Program-made: the position numbers and the translations under genes
The notes under the pieces: generated by a model
Database searches by the model: none
What the model saw: only the letters and a program-made list of their open reading frames with translations
What the model was told of the DNA's origin: nothing
DNA from: JAVBLT01 sp031553315
GTDB taxonomy: Bacteria; Verrucomicrobiota; Kiritimatiellia; RFP12; DVOR01
DNA: 59,801 bases
Direction: 5' to 3'
Assembly: GCA_031553315.1 (NCBI GenBank)
Contig: JAVBLT010000019.1
Span: forward strand, 1 to 59,801
In this document: piece after piece, positions 17,842 to 26,637 of the stretch
Numbering within the stretch: the stretch's first letter is position 1
How the letters are laid out: the number at the start of each line of letters is the position of its first letter

Positions 17842-18840
17842 TCACCAGCCGCGCTGGTATTTCAAGTGGGGGCCGGTGGCTTCGCCGGTCAGCTGGGGGA
17901 GCTTCAGGTTGAGGGAAAAACCGGGGTTGAAGAGGTGGCTGAAGAAGCCGGCGGGGGAGGCGGGGGTGTAGAAGACGGCGCCTTGGTCGTTGATGAGGGC
18001 GCGGAGCTTGTCTTTGGCGTCGGCCTCATAGCCGATGGCGTCGATCAGGCCTTCGTTCATGGCTTCGGCGGCGAGGTAGATGCGGCCGTCGGCAAGCTGG
18101 CGGACTTTTTCTTCGGGCAGGCGGCGGTTTTCGGCGGTGAGGGCCACGAAACGGGTCTGGAGGGCGTCGATGATGTTTTGGAGGAGGGCGTGCTGCTCGG
18201 GGGTCATTTCGCGGAAGGGGCTGAGGATGTCTTTATTCTCGCCGGATTTGATGGTGACGGGGGCGACGCCGAGCATTTTGACGAGTTCCTGGAGGTTGAA
18301 GCTCTGCATGATCACGCCGATGGAGCCGGTGAGGGTGGTGGGGTGGGCCATGATGAGGTCGGAGGGGAGCGAGATGTAGTAACCGCCGGATGCGGCCATG
18401 TCGCCGAAGAGGGTGAGGATGCGGCGGTCGGGGGAGGATTTTTTGAAGCGCTGGAGGGCGTTGTAGAGGATGTCGCTGTCGGTGATGCCGCCGCCGGGGC
18501 TGTCGACGGTGAGGAAGATAGCCTTCACGGAAGCGTCGGCGATGGCTTCTTCAATCGCGGCGAGGGCGGCTGGGGCGCTGTTGGGCGCGGCATACCAGAG
18601 GTTTTCACCGGAAAGGGTGATGGGGCCTTTCACGGTGATGCAGGCGATATGGTTTTTGGTTTTGTCGCCGGGGATCCGGCCTTCGAGATAGCCCGGGCAG
18701 CGGCTCACGAGGAAGACGACTCCCGCGCAGCCGCCGATGAGGCAGAGGAGGAAAAACACGGCGGAAATGAGGCAGCCGGGAAGGCAGGATTGAAGCCAGG
18801 TGCGTTTGGGTGCGGGGCGCTGAAACGATGAATCTTCCAT
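17842..18840 (-). CDS. sppA: signal peptide peptidase SppA (S49 serine protease)
   Basis: This 332-aa protein has an N-terminal membrane anchor (about residues 20-45) and an S49 protease domain. DSPGGGITDSD forms the oxyanion region and the nucleophile Ser lies in GDMAASGGYY. GSIGVIMQ leads to the region of the partner Lys (likely within APVTIKSGENKDI). It degrades leftover signal peptides in the inner membrane. ATG 18840 has AAGG upstream; an earlier in-frame start at 18879 would lie inside repeat copy B and is rejected. The length fits the short SppA (SohB/Bacillus) type. Confidence 0.9.
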   Translation of the reverse strand: MEDSSFQRPAPKRTWLQSCLPGCLISAVFFLLCLIGGCAGVVFLVSRCPGYLEGRIPGDKTKNHIACITVKGPITLSGENLWYAAPNSAPAALAAIEEAIADASVKAIFLTVDSPGGGITDSDILYNALQRFKKSSPDRRILTLFGDMAASGGYYISLPSDLIMAHPTTLTGSIGVIMQSFNLQELVKMLGVAPVTIKSGENKDILSPFREMTPEQHALLQNIIDALQTRFVALTAENRRLPEEKVRQLADGRIYLAAEAMNEGLIDAIGYEADAKDKLRALINDQGAVFYTPASPAGFFSHLFNPGFSLNLKLPQLTGEATGPHLKYQRGW

Positions 18841-18871
18841 AAAAACCTTTTCATTGACAACACGCGGGCAC

Positions 18872-19034
18872 TCGAGCATATTTCGATTGGTCTTTCCGCT
18901 TTTTCTCGGTTCTTTTTGTTTTTGAACTTCACCCTTTCAGATCGCCGTAGCGTTGCTACGGCTCACCTCAAGCGTTTGTCAAAACCAAAATTCACCTTCT
19001 CAAAATCCGGAAATCTCATTCGAAACATGCTCTA
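18872..19034. repeat. 163-bp palindromic element, copy B (MITE-like)
   Basis: This copy has the same length and orientation as copy A, with only scattered differences (for example GAGCATATTTCGATTGG at the left end). The centre, GCCGTAGC-GTT-GCTACGGC, is unchanged. The right end is flanked by TA (19033-19034) and the left by TC instead. It lies between the unknown gene at 19086 and the sppA start, so it is the one copy placed upstream of a gene and could affect sppA expression. Confidence 0.85.
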
Positions 19035-19085
19035 GTGTGGCGGTTTTGGGGTAAAAGAGAGGCGGAACCATCCTGAAGCCTGGTT

Positions 19086-19670
19086 TTATTCTTTGCCTGC
19101 GCATTCCTGGGCGCAGCATTCGCAGGCGCCGTCGCACATGTCGGCGGGGGTTTCTTCGGCGAGGGCTTCGAAGGCTTCGCGGGGGAGGGGTTCGATGGCG
19201 AGGAGGGTATCCATGAGGAAATCCTCTTCGCCTTCGGGCCAGGTGAGGAGGTAGGGGTGTTCTTCGTCGATCTCGGCGAATTCGTACATGGGGAGGCCGT
19301 CGATATCGCTTTGGGTGTAGGTGAGGCTGAGGCGGCGGTAGAGGTCGGGGCCGACGCCTTCATCGGTGTTGAGCAGGTACACGAGGTCGAAGCCTTCGCA
19401 GGCCATGCGGTTCTCGCCGGCGGGGCGGAGCTCCACGGCGCCGAAGGATTCAATTTCGGCGACGGCGCTCTCGACGAGTTCCTGCCATTGGTCGGGGGGG
19501 AGGGTGGCGGGGTCGGTGTTTTCCTGGCGGAGAAACACTTCGGAGCAGAGGAGCTCGATGACGTCGTCTCGCAGGGTTTCGTCGAGGTCGGGGTGGGAGA
19601 GGTCGAGCCTGTCGGCGATGGTTTTGAGGAGGGTGTTGACGCGGTTCTGCATGTCTTTTCCGGGGGTCAT
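19086..19670 (-). CDS. unknown acidic protein with cysteine-rich tail
   Basis: This 194-aa protein is not recognised. It is strongly acidic and has no signal peptide or membrane segment. It ends in a compact cysteine cluster, CDGACECC followed by AQECAGKE, resembling metal-binding tails such as those on SecA or metal chaperones. AAGGAA upstream supports ATG 19670. It is the last gene of the pseudopilus operon, 12 nt after the GspK-like gene, and could be a cytoplasmic accessory to it. Repeat copy B follows its stop. Confidence 0.65.
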   Translation of the reverse strand: MTPGKDMQNRVNTLLKTIADRLDLSHPDLDETLRDDVIELLCSEVFLRQENTDPATLPPDQWQELVESAVAEIESFGAVELRPAGENRMACEGFDLVYLLNTDEGVGPDLYRRLSLTYTQSDIDGLPMYEFAEIDEEHPYLLTWPEGEEDFLMDTLLAIEPLPREAFEALAEETPADMCDGACECCAQECAGKE

Positions 19671-19682
19671 GGGGTTCCTTGG

Positions 19683-22600
19683 TTAGGGGATCACTTCAAA
19701 ATAAATCACGCGGTCGGGCAGGAGGCGGTAGGCGTCGCGCCAGACGAGGGCGACGGCATTGGCGGAGGCGAGGGATCGGGCGCTGGAGAGGGGCTGGCCG
19801 GGGATCACGGCCACGGATTCGGCGCGCAGCAGGTAGAGGAAGAGCTGCTGGCGGTCGCCGAAGGTTTCGCGGGCCATGGCGTAGAAGGTGTTGGCCATGA
19901 GCTGGTTGAAGGAGCCGGCGTCTTTCATTTTCTGCAGAAGCCTGAAGTCTTTGGCGGCGAGGAAATCGGTTGTTTTGGGGAGGGGATCGCCGTCGAGGAA
20001 AAGCTGGGTTCTGATGAATGAATCGAAGGGGGTGCTCGGGAGCGGTTTCACGTCGGAGAAGTCGCTGTTTTTCACGTCGGGGTCGCGTTCGAAGCCGGGG
20101 CGGGCGGCGGTGCGGGCGGCTTTGAGGTCTTTGGCGGTTTGCAGGGCGGCTTCGCCGATGGTCATTGGCATTCCCAGAAGGGCGTGCTTGAGGATTTCGC
20201 GGGCATTGTCGCGGAGGTTTGCGTCGAAGTGGTCTTTGTCGCTCTTGATGTCGTTCTGGAGGAAGTCGCCGACGTTTTTGGGATGGGGGTAGATGGGGGG
20301 CATGGGGTATGCGTGCACCTGGCCGCGGTGGAGGCCCTGGTAGGTGGGGATGAAGGAATCGAGGAGGAGGCGGATCTGGTTCTTTTCCTGGGGGGTGAAG
20401 GTGCGGTATTGGGTTTCGTCGTATTCCAGGCCGTCGTCGACGGTGGGGATGCAGTAGCCCATGGCGCGGATGGCTTTGCGCTTGTAGGCCTCGCGCATTT
20501 GGCCGGGGGCGCCGGAGGAGTAGTCGCCGGGTTCGTAGATTTCATCGGTTCTGTAGGGGGGCAGGGGCAGGAAGCCGATTTCTCCGGGGAGCCACATGCG
20601 GTCGCGGTTGGCGCAGGAGAAGAGGAAGGCGTTTTGCGGGTTGCCGACGGGCAGGGGGTTTTGGGTGAGGAAACGCGTCTGAATTTCGCTCGGGACGGTG
20701 GTTCCGGGGTTGCTGAGGGAGCCTTCGCGGTAGAAAACCCAATGGGGGGAGCTGAGGGCGGCGACGATGTTGCCGGCGTTGACGCCGATGTTGGCGCCGC
20801 CGATCAGCTCTTCAAGGTTTTCTTTTTTGAGGCCGGTCATGGGGGAGATCCAGTTGAAGCGGGGGTCGATGTTCCACCAGCTGCCGCGGTTGGGCATGAC
20901 GAGCTTGCGGTAATCGGTCTCGTTTTTTACGTCTTCAAAAAAGAGCTGTTTGAAGTCGGCGGGGTTGAAGGTGACGACGTTTTCGGCGGCGCCGGTGGCG
21001 ATGAGGTTGGCTGTGAATTTCTGGCGGATGCGGAAGAAGCTGCGGTCGGCTTCGAGGCGGGTGAAGAAGTAGTCTTGCCGGGCGCCTTGGCTTTTGGCGT
21101 TTTCGTTCAAGACTTCGGTCACACGGGCCAGCTCGAAGTCTTTGCCGGAGGGGTCGGACCAGGAGGGTACGCGGTCGACGGGTTCATCGCCTTTTCCGGT
21201 GATTTTTACGCGGACGTAGAGGTCGGCGTAGATTTCAAAATTGTAGGTTTCCGAGGTGCCTTCGCTCAGGGCGGGGACGTTGAAGGTCGCCTTGACGGAG
21301 TGGGCGGGGGCGGTGAGGAGGATGGCGTCGTGCCATTGGAAGCGGGGTCTGAGGTCGCCGGCGGCGGGAAACGCGTCGATGGGTTTGGTGACGCTGGCTC
21401 CGATTTTGGTCCCGCCGGCGGGGTTGCTCCATTCTCCGGTGGAGCCGTCTTTTCTGTAGCGGACGGCGATCGACCAAAAGATGTCGTCCTTGTCTTTGAT
21501 CGAAATTTTGAATGTTTCGGCGGCTTGCTCGAGGAAGGGATACATCACGCGCATGGGCAGCTCGACGCGTGCCTGAACGAGGGGGAATTCGATCTCGATT
21601 TTGTCGGTCGCGCCTTGGCCGCCGGTGGTGAAATCATCGGGTTTGGGCATTTTTTCGATGAAGCGTTCCTGGGCGCTGAAGCCGATGGCGCTGAGCATGG
21701 GCACGCGCTCGACGGAGGGCACGGAAAACTGCCCGAAGGCGCCGCTGCCGAATGCCAGCTTGGCGGGGGTGGAGTCTTTGTCGATATAGTCGCAGAGAAG
21801 CTCGGTGAAGACGTCGGCATCGGCGGAGCCTTTCACGAAAAGGCCTTTGGTTCCCGATTCGCCGGCAAAGGCGGGGGAGCTTTGGAAGGCGGCGGCGCCG
21901 GTGTTTCTGAGCTGTATTCGGGTCGGGCTGGAGGCTTCGGGGTCGTCGCCGATGGAGAGGGAGGGGCAGAGGAGGGGGACAAAGGCGGGGGTGGATTTGA
22001 AGGCGGTGGGGGTTGTCTGCCCGCCGCCGACGGGGGTGGCGGCGCCTTCTTTTCCGAGGTCGGGGGCCTGGGCGTTTTCGTTTTCGAAGATGGTGGGCCA
22101 GTAGCTGTAGGGGGCGAAGGCTGAGGGGCGGGTGGAGGCGTCGAAGGTGAGGCGGGGATCGTAGCCGCGAAGCCAGTGGAACTGGTTGAGCTTGAAGACG
22201 CTGCCGGCCTCGCTGTCGTAACAGGCGGCGCGGAGGAGGTCGGCGATGCTGCTGAAGCCGCCGCGGAAGGTTTTGAAGAGGTTGGGGGAGGCTTCGCTTT
22301 CGTTGAAGCCGGCGGTTGTTTTGATCACGCTGGAGGCGTTCCAGGCAAGGTCGCGCCCGCCGGTGCCGATGCCGCGGACGCGGTTGAGGATGCCGAGGGA
22401 GTTGACGTCGAGCGTGTCGCTGACGTTGACGACGGTCCAGGCGTAGCGGCCGATGGCGTGCATTTGATCGCGGCCTGTGCTTTTGACGTTGACGTATTGC
22501 CAGCGGGGATAGGCGAGGGAGAAGAGGGTGGAGTCGCCGCCGATGCGCTTTTTCCGTTCTTTTTCGGTGGGGGAATCTTCAAGAAGGAAGTGGCTGGGGC

Positions 22601-23234
22601 GGTAGAAGCCGCTGGCCACGCTGTCGTCTTCCCAGGCTTCGGCGATGCTGTTCATGTCGACCACGGCTTCGCGGACTTGCTTGGCCATGTAGGCGGGGAT
22701 GTGGTTCATCATGTTTTCGTTGAGGATGTAGGCGCGGAGCTGGTCGGTTTTGTCGGAGTCGGATTTAAGGGTGGCGTAGGAGGAGATCGCGCGGGCGTAG
22801 CGGTTGGTTGCGTTTTCGCCCATGTTTTGCTTGGGAAAACGGAAGGGGATGCAGTCGGCAAGGGAGGGGATCCGCTCGTTGTTGTTGGCGTCCCAAAAGG
22901 CGGAGTCGTCGTTTCTGAAGCAATCGGGGGGGCGGAGGAACCAGGGGCGTTCGTCGGCATCGACGAGGATTTTCTTCACCGTCAGGCCTTCCATGTGTTC
23001 GGTGCCCTGGGTCTCCACGTCGACGGGGGAGCAGGCTTGATCGACGCCTTTTCGGGCTTCGGCGAAGGCGGAGGAGAGCAGCTGGCGGGCGAAGACGCCG
23101 TGGCGGTAGGTGGCGGCGGCGGTTTTTTCAATGCGCATGCTGATTGAGAAGGCCACGGCGCTGAGCATGAGAAAGCCCAAAAAGCCCAGCACGATGATGA
23201 GGGCGGAGCCGTTTTTCGGGGGGCGAGTTTTCAT
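19683..23234 (-). CDS. very large GspK-like minor pseudopilin
   Basis: This 1183-aa protein starts with a short charged leader and a prepilin-type segment, KNG then SALIIVLGFLGFLMLSAVAF. As in GspK and PilX there is Gly before the cleavage point but no Glu at +5. The remainder is extracytoplasmic and lacks any family I recognise; GspK is normally near 330 aa. GspK caps the pseudopilus tip with GspI and GspJ, whose likely homologues lie upstream. AGGAGAAT gives a clear ribosome site. The size suggests an added substrate-binding or adhesin-like region on the tip. Confidence 0.75.
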   Translation of the reverse strand: MKTRPPKNGSALIIVLGFLGFLMLSAVAFSISMRIEKTAAATYRHGVFARQLLSSAFAEARKGVDQACSPVDVETQGTEHMEGLTVKKILVDADERPWFLRPPDCFRNDDSAFWDANNNERIPSLADCIPFRFPKQNMGENATNRYARAISSYATLKSDSDKTDQLRAYILNENMMNHIPAYMAKQVREAVVDMNSIAEAWEDDSVASGFYRPSHFLLEDSPTEKERKKRIGGDSTLFSLAYPRWQYVNVKSTGRDQMHAIGRYAWTVVNVSDTLDVNSLGILNRVRGIGTGGRDLAWNASSVIKTTAGFNESEASPNLFKTFRGGFSSIADLLRAACYDSEAGSVFKLNQFHWLRGYDPRLTFDASTRPSAFAPYSYWPTIFENENAQAPDLGKEGAATPVGGGQTTPTAFKSTPAFVPLLCPSLSIGDDPEASSPTRIQLRNTGAAAFQSSPAFAGESGTKGLFVKGSADADVFTELLCDYIDKDSTPAKLAFGSGAFGQFSVPSVERVPMLSAIGFSAQERFIEKMPKPDDFTTGGQGATDKIEIEFPLVQARVELPMRVMYPFLEQAAETFKISIKDKDDIFWSIAVRYRKDGSTGEWSNPAGGTKIGASVTKPIDAFPAAGDLRPRFQWHDAILLTAPAHSVKATFNVPALSEGTSETYNFEIYADLYVRVKITGKGDEPVDRVPSWSDPSGKDFELARVTEVLNENAKSQGARQDYFFTRLEADRSFFRIRQKFTANLIATGAAENVVTFNPADFKQLFFEDVKNETDYRKLVMPNRGSWWNIDPRFNWISPMTGLKKENLEELIGGANIGVNAGNIVAALSSPHWVFYREGSLSNPGTTVPSEIQTRFLTQNPLPVGNPQNAFLFSCANRDRMWLPGEIGFLPLPPYRTDEIYEPGDYSSGAPGQMREAYKRKAIRAMGYCIPTVDDGLEYDETQYRTFTPQEKNQIRLLLDSFIPTYQGLHRGQVHAYPMPPIYPHPKNVGDFLQNDIKSDKDHFDANLRDNAREILKHALLGMPMTIGEAALQTAKDLKAARTAARPGFERDPDVKNSDFSDVKPLPSTPFDSFIRTQLFLDGDPLPKTTDFLAAKDFRLLQKMKDAGSFNQLMANTFYAMARETFGDRQQLFLYLLRAESVAVIPGQPLSSARSLASANAVALVWRDAYRLLPDRVIYFEVIP

Positions 23235-23259
23235 CCAATTCTCCTAAGATACGGCGGAA

Positions 23260-23730
23260 TCATTTGATTTCGTTTTGGGCGTCGGCCCATTGGCGGGCGC
23301 CGGGCAGGAAAACGGCGGTTTCGTAGACGTCTTCAGTGGCTTGGGGGTTTTCTCTGCGCACGTAAATCCGGTAGGGGTTGCCCCAGGGATCGAGGAAGGC
23401 GGAATCGCCGGCGACGTCGATATTGAAGAAGACGCTGTTGACGGGGTTGGCCGCGGGGTCGATGAGGGGTTTGAGCACGTCGTGGGTGGCTTCGACGGTG
23501 GTTCCGGGCCTGAGGGTGGTCGGGAGGTCTCCCAGGGCCATGTCGTAAAGGCGGATGGCGTTGACGAGCTCGCGCACTTCGGCTTCGGCTTTTACTTTGC
23601 GGGCTTTTTGCCGGGCGCCAAGGGTGGAGGCGGTGAAGGTGGCCATGAGGATGAGGATAATGGCGACCACGATCAGCAGCTCAATCAGCGTGAACCCCTT
23701 TTTTGCGGTTTTCCAACGTGAAGGCGTCAT
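23260..23730 (-). CDS. GspG-like major pseudopilin
   Basis: This 156-aa prepilin has the class III leader KKGFTLIELLIV (Glu at +5) and the GspG-specific calcium-site signature DPWGNPYRIYV. GspG subunits build the pseudopilus that pushes substrates through the outer membrane in type II secretion. A longer in-frame start at 23784 overlaps the previous gene and is rejected; GGAG precedes ATG 23730. It lies late in the operon, next to the GspK-like gene. Confidence 0.85.
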   Translation of the reverse strand: MTPSRWKTAKKGFTLIELLIVVAIILILMATFTASTLGARQKARKVKAEAEVRELVNAIRLYDMALGDLPTTLRPGTTVEATHDVLKPLIDPAANPVNSVFFNIDVAGDSAFLDPWGNPYRIYVRRENPQATEDVYETAVFLPGARQWADAQNEIK

Positions 23731-23734
23731 GGGG

Positions 23735-24409
23735 TTAGTTCTCCTTGGGGCCGGTGAAAATATCGTCTTCGGTATCGGGTTCACCGTCGGGGCCGAGTGA
23801 AAAGGCGCCGACGTCGTAGCTTTTGAAGACGTCGTTATTGATTGAGACGGTGAGGTTGACCACGGCGGGGAGCTGGTAGGAGGGAAGCGACTCCGATCCG
23901 GTGACGCTGAGGTAGCGGCACGTGATGGAAATGCCTTCCGCGCTTGCGGTGTCGAAGTTGCCTTCGAGGAGGTTCACGGAGGTGGGATCGCCAAAGGTGG
24001 ATCCATCCCAGGAGGAGATGGTGCGGTTGACGGATGACCCCAGGGTGTATTCCACGCGGAAGATGGTGCGGAGGGTGTCGTTTCCTTTTACGCGGGAGGG
24101 AGCTCCGAGGATGTAGAAGGTCATTGAGGAGGCGGAAAACTTCTGGGCTCGCACAAGGGCGAGGTCGGTGAAAAGGGTGCGGGCGTCGACCGCCGATGTG
24201 AGGTCGCGCTCGATGATCCCCAGAGCCCCGCGCAGGAGCGAGTAGCGCTTGGCTTTGGAGTCGCCGCCTTTCCAGGCCACGCTGGTCTGCTGGAAGAGGG
24301 CCGCCATAACCAGCACAATGAGGCTGAGCACGCCCATGGCCACGAGCAGCTCCATGAGGGAGAAGCCGCGGGGGGAGGAGGGGGTGTGGTGATGTGGAAA
24401 AGCAGGCAT
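23735..24409 (-). CDS. GspJ/PilW-like prepilin
   Basis: This 224-aa protein has the cleavage motif PRGFSLMELLVA and a conserved hydrophobic helix. A GspJ-like arrangement follows (RGALGIIERDLTSAVD). GspJ is a minor pseudopilin of the tip complex with I and K. The start at 24409 places the leader correctly; the longer frame reaching 24631 overlaps the upstream gene. It is followed after 4 nt by the GspG-like gene. Confidence 0.75.
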   Translation of the reverse strand: MPAFPHHHTPSSPRGFSLMELLVAMGVLSLIVLVMAALFQQTSVAWKGGDSKAKRYSLLRGALGIIERDLTSAVDARTLFTDLALVRAQKFSASSMTFYILGAPSRVKGNDTLRTIFRVEYTLGSSVNRTISSWDGSTFGDPTSVNLLEGNFDTASAEGISITCRYLSVTGSESLPSYQLPAVVNLTVSINNDVFKSYDVGAFSLGPDGEPDTEDDIFTGPKEN

Positions 24410-24423
24410 GGTCACGTTCCGTT

Positions 24424-24984
24424 TCAATTCGTTTTTCGCTTGGTTCGCATGACCCATTGACCGGTGTTGTCGCCGGGGAGGTAAATGCCGGCGATGTAAA
24501 CGGGCGACATGAGCAGGGTGTCGCGCGCGGTGCCGGCTTTGGCGCGGTCGGTCGATTGCACGCACACTTGGTGCGACACGTGAACGTCGGCGGTTGTTTT
24601 GCTTTTGTCGACCGCCGGCGATCGCAGCCACACGCGGTAGTACATGCGTTCGCGAACATTGCCGGAGGGGTTGAATTCAGAGAGGCTGCCGTCGCTTGAG
24701 GAGAGGCCTTCGGTCAAGCCGAGTGTGTTGACGGCGGAATTGAATTTGGCCTTAAACTGGCTTTCGGTGCGGACTTCGGGATCCGCGGCCACGGCGGTGG
24801 CGCAGCTCAAGACAAGGTCGTTGAACATGGCCTGGCGCATGTCGGACTGCGCGACCACGCTTTCATTGAGCCCCATCGGGAAGAGCCCGATCAGCGCCAG
24901 GGCGCCCACGGCGAGCACGCCCACGGCCATGGTCACTTCAATCAGTGAAAAGCCAAGCCTGTTTCGCTTGTTGGTTCGATTCAT
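24424..24984 (-). CDS. GspI/PilV-like prepilin
   Basis: This 186-aa protein has the leader NRLGFSLIEVTMAVGVLAVG, with the IEV and GVLA pattern typical of GspI/PilV minor prepilins. The start at 24984 puts the motif about 11 residues from the N-terminus; the longer frame to 25125 runs into the upstream gene. It probably pairs with the J-like and K-like proteins at the pseudopilus tip. Confidence 0.75.
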   Translation of the reverse strand: MNRTNKRNRLGFSLIEVTMAVGVLAVGALALIGLFPMGLNESVVAQSDMRQAMFNDLVLSCATAVAADPEVRTESQFKAKFNSAVNTLGLTEGLSSSDGSLSEFNPSGNVRERMYYRVWLRSPAVDKSKTTADVHVSHQVCVQSTDRAKAGTARDTLLMSPVYIAGIYLPGDNTGQWVMRTKRKTN

Positions 24985-25006
24985 CGCGCGATTCTCCTCA
25001 TGGTCT

Positions 25007-25897
25007 TCAATTGATGGAAATGACCCCCGGCTTGCTGACGCGCACGGTGAACTGGTCGCCGCCGGAGGTTCCCCGGGTGACGACGAGGCTTTTTTCTTCG
25101 GCGGTGCCGTCGGGGTAAAACACAAAGAGCTGTTCCGTGTCGTTGCGGGGATAGGTGTAGCCGGAGGGGAAAAAGTAGTCGTTGGAGGCGCGCAGCACCA
25201 GCTGGACGGGGTAGGTTTTATCGTGCGCTTTTTCGAGCATCAGTGTGGTTTTCAACCCGTAGTTGAGGCCGGCGGATGTGACGGTTCCGTTGGGGAATTT
25301 CATGGAGGCTTTGACCTGCTTAAACGGTACTTTTGTCTCGGCGAGCTCTTTTTTCGCATTGCGGAAATCTTTGGGGTAGAGCTGCACTTTTCCCTTGGAA
25401 AGCGTGCCGCTGCTGAGGTTGAAGATCTGCGCATACTCCTGGGCCACGACGGCGCCCTCTTCCACGATGGTAAACTGCTCGGCAAAGGAGCCTGAAAGGT
25501 CCCAAAGGTCGTATTTGTTTGAGTATTCGTGGTCGGTGGGGTTCTCGCCGGTGAAGTCGCCCACGGTGAATTCGCCCAATTGGCGGACGGCGGCGTAGAC
25601 GGGGGTGTAGATGTCGTCGCCGTCGACGCTTCTGTCGCGCATGGTAAAGCAATACACGCCGTAGGTGACGCCTTCAAGGCAGGCGCGCTGTTTGGTCTGG
25701 GTCAGTACATCGCGGATGTGCGAGCGGGCCTTCGTTTTGGCGATTTCCTTTGTGGCACCGAAGTAGGCGGTGATGGAAAAGGTGACCAGGAGCATGGCGA
25801 TGGCAATCACGACCATCAGCTCAATCAGGGTGAACCCCGCCGGGCGCACGGGGGGGGGGCACGCGGGTCTGTTTTTCTGTGGTATGGGAAAAATCAT
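25007..25897 (-). CDS. GspH/FimT-like prepilin with poly-C tract in its leader
   Basis: This 296-aa protein has the motif PAGFTLIELMVVIAIA followed by a GspH-like N-terminal helix, then a long beta-rich domain. The leader is unusually proline-rich because codons 13-16 contain a run of ten C in the coding strand (plus strand 25850-25859). Slippage there would shift the frame before the cleavage site and silence the gene. GspH starts assembly of some pseudopili. It precedes the I-like gene in the operon. Confidence 0.75.
   Translation of the reverse strand: MIFPIPQKNRPACPPPVRPAGFTLIELMVVIAIAMLLVTFSITAYFGATKEIAKTKARSHIRDVLTQTKQRACLEGVTYGVYCFTMRDRSVDGDDIYTPVYAAVRQLGEFTVGDFTGENPTDHEYSNKYDLWDLSGSFAEQFTIVEEGAVVAQEYAQIFNLSSGTLSKGKVQLYPKDFRNAKKELAETKVPFKQVKASMKFPNGTVTSAGLNYGLKTTLMLEKAHDKTYPVQLVLRASNDYFFPSGYTYPRNDTEQLFVFYPDGTAEEKSLVVTRGTSGGDQFTVRVSKPGVISIN
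25850..25859. repeat. homopolymeric G10 tract
   Basis: Ten consecutive G on the plus strand (C10 in the coding strand) lie about 13-16 codons into the prepilin gene. Tracts of this length in surface-structure genes are classic slippage sites. GC-rich C-ending codon bias also makes such runs by chance here, with nine-base runs at 5331 and near 9464. Confidence 0.5.
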
Positions 25898-25909
25898 GAT
25901 GTCGCCGCC

Positions 25910-26626
25910 TTATTTTCCGCTTGTCTTTTTGTCTAACGTGACGCGTTCCTGAAAGGTCAAATCATCGTAATAATTGCCATTGTAGTACCATTCCCAGTCT
26001 TCATCCTTGCTCGAATCGCCTCCGCTTTTGAGCATGCGCTTGGGAAGGGTGACGAAGCAGGCGTTGACGTCGAGGCGGATGGCGACTCCGAACCAGGCGA
26101 TGCCGTCTTTGGCGTGGGCGTCGATCATGCCCACGGGCAGGGGGGTGGTGTTGCCGCCGTTGCGGGCTTTTTGGAGGGTCATGACCTTGCCGTTCACGAG
26201 CACGTAGACGAGGGAAGCGTCGATAAACTGCCGCTGGTCGTCGTTGCCGAGGCCTTCGAGGGCGAAGAAGAGGTCTTTGGAGTTCACGGTGCCGGGGGTG
26301 TGCCAGGCGTCTGCGACCTTGGTGCCGTCGTCGAATGACGACTGTGGATAGTACCACCGCCATTGGGAACCGCCGTCGGCGAAGCGGACGGCGCGCTGAC
26401 CGGTGTAAATGCCCACGGGGCCGTCTTTCAGCCCGGGGTAGTAGCCGTAGTATTGATGGAAGGCCGAAATGGCCGATTCCACATTGGAAAGGGCGGATTT
26501 CCGCTCGGCCGCCCGGGCGGATTCGAGCGCTTTGGTGATCGCCAGCACGGCCAATCCCAGCAGGATGAGGATCACGGTGATCACGAGCAGCAACTCAAGC
26601 AGGGTAAAACCTTTTTTCAAGCTCAT
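25910..26626 (-). CDS. type II secretion/type IV pilin-like prepilin
   Basis: This 238-aa protein has the leader SLKKGFTLLELLLVITVILI and a GspG-like N-terminal helix (ALESARAAERKSALSNVESAI). An aromatic-rich domain follows (YYGYYPGLKDG). The class is clear from the cleavage motif; the exact role in the pseudopilus is not. It and the two genes upstream are extra to the standard G-H-I-J-K set and may be alternative or species-specific subunits. Confidence 0.75.
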   Translation of the reverse strand: MSLKKGFTLLELLLVITVILILLGLAVLAITKALESARAAERKSALSNVESAISAFHQYYGYYPGLKDGPVGIYTGQRAVRFADGGSQWRWYYPQSSFDDGTKVADAWHTPGTVNSKDLFFALEGLGNDDQRQFIDASLVYVLVNGKVMTLQKARNGGNTTPLPVGMIDAHAKDGIAWFGVAIRLDVNACFVTLPKRMLKSGGDSSKDEDWEWYYNGNYYDDLTFQERVTLDKKTSGK

Positions 26627-26637
26627 GGGGGTACTCC

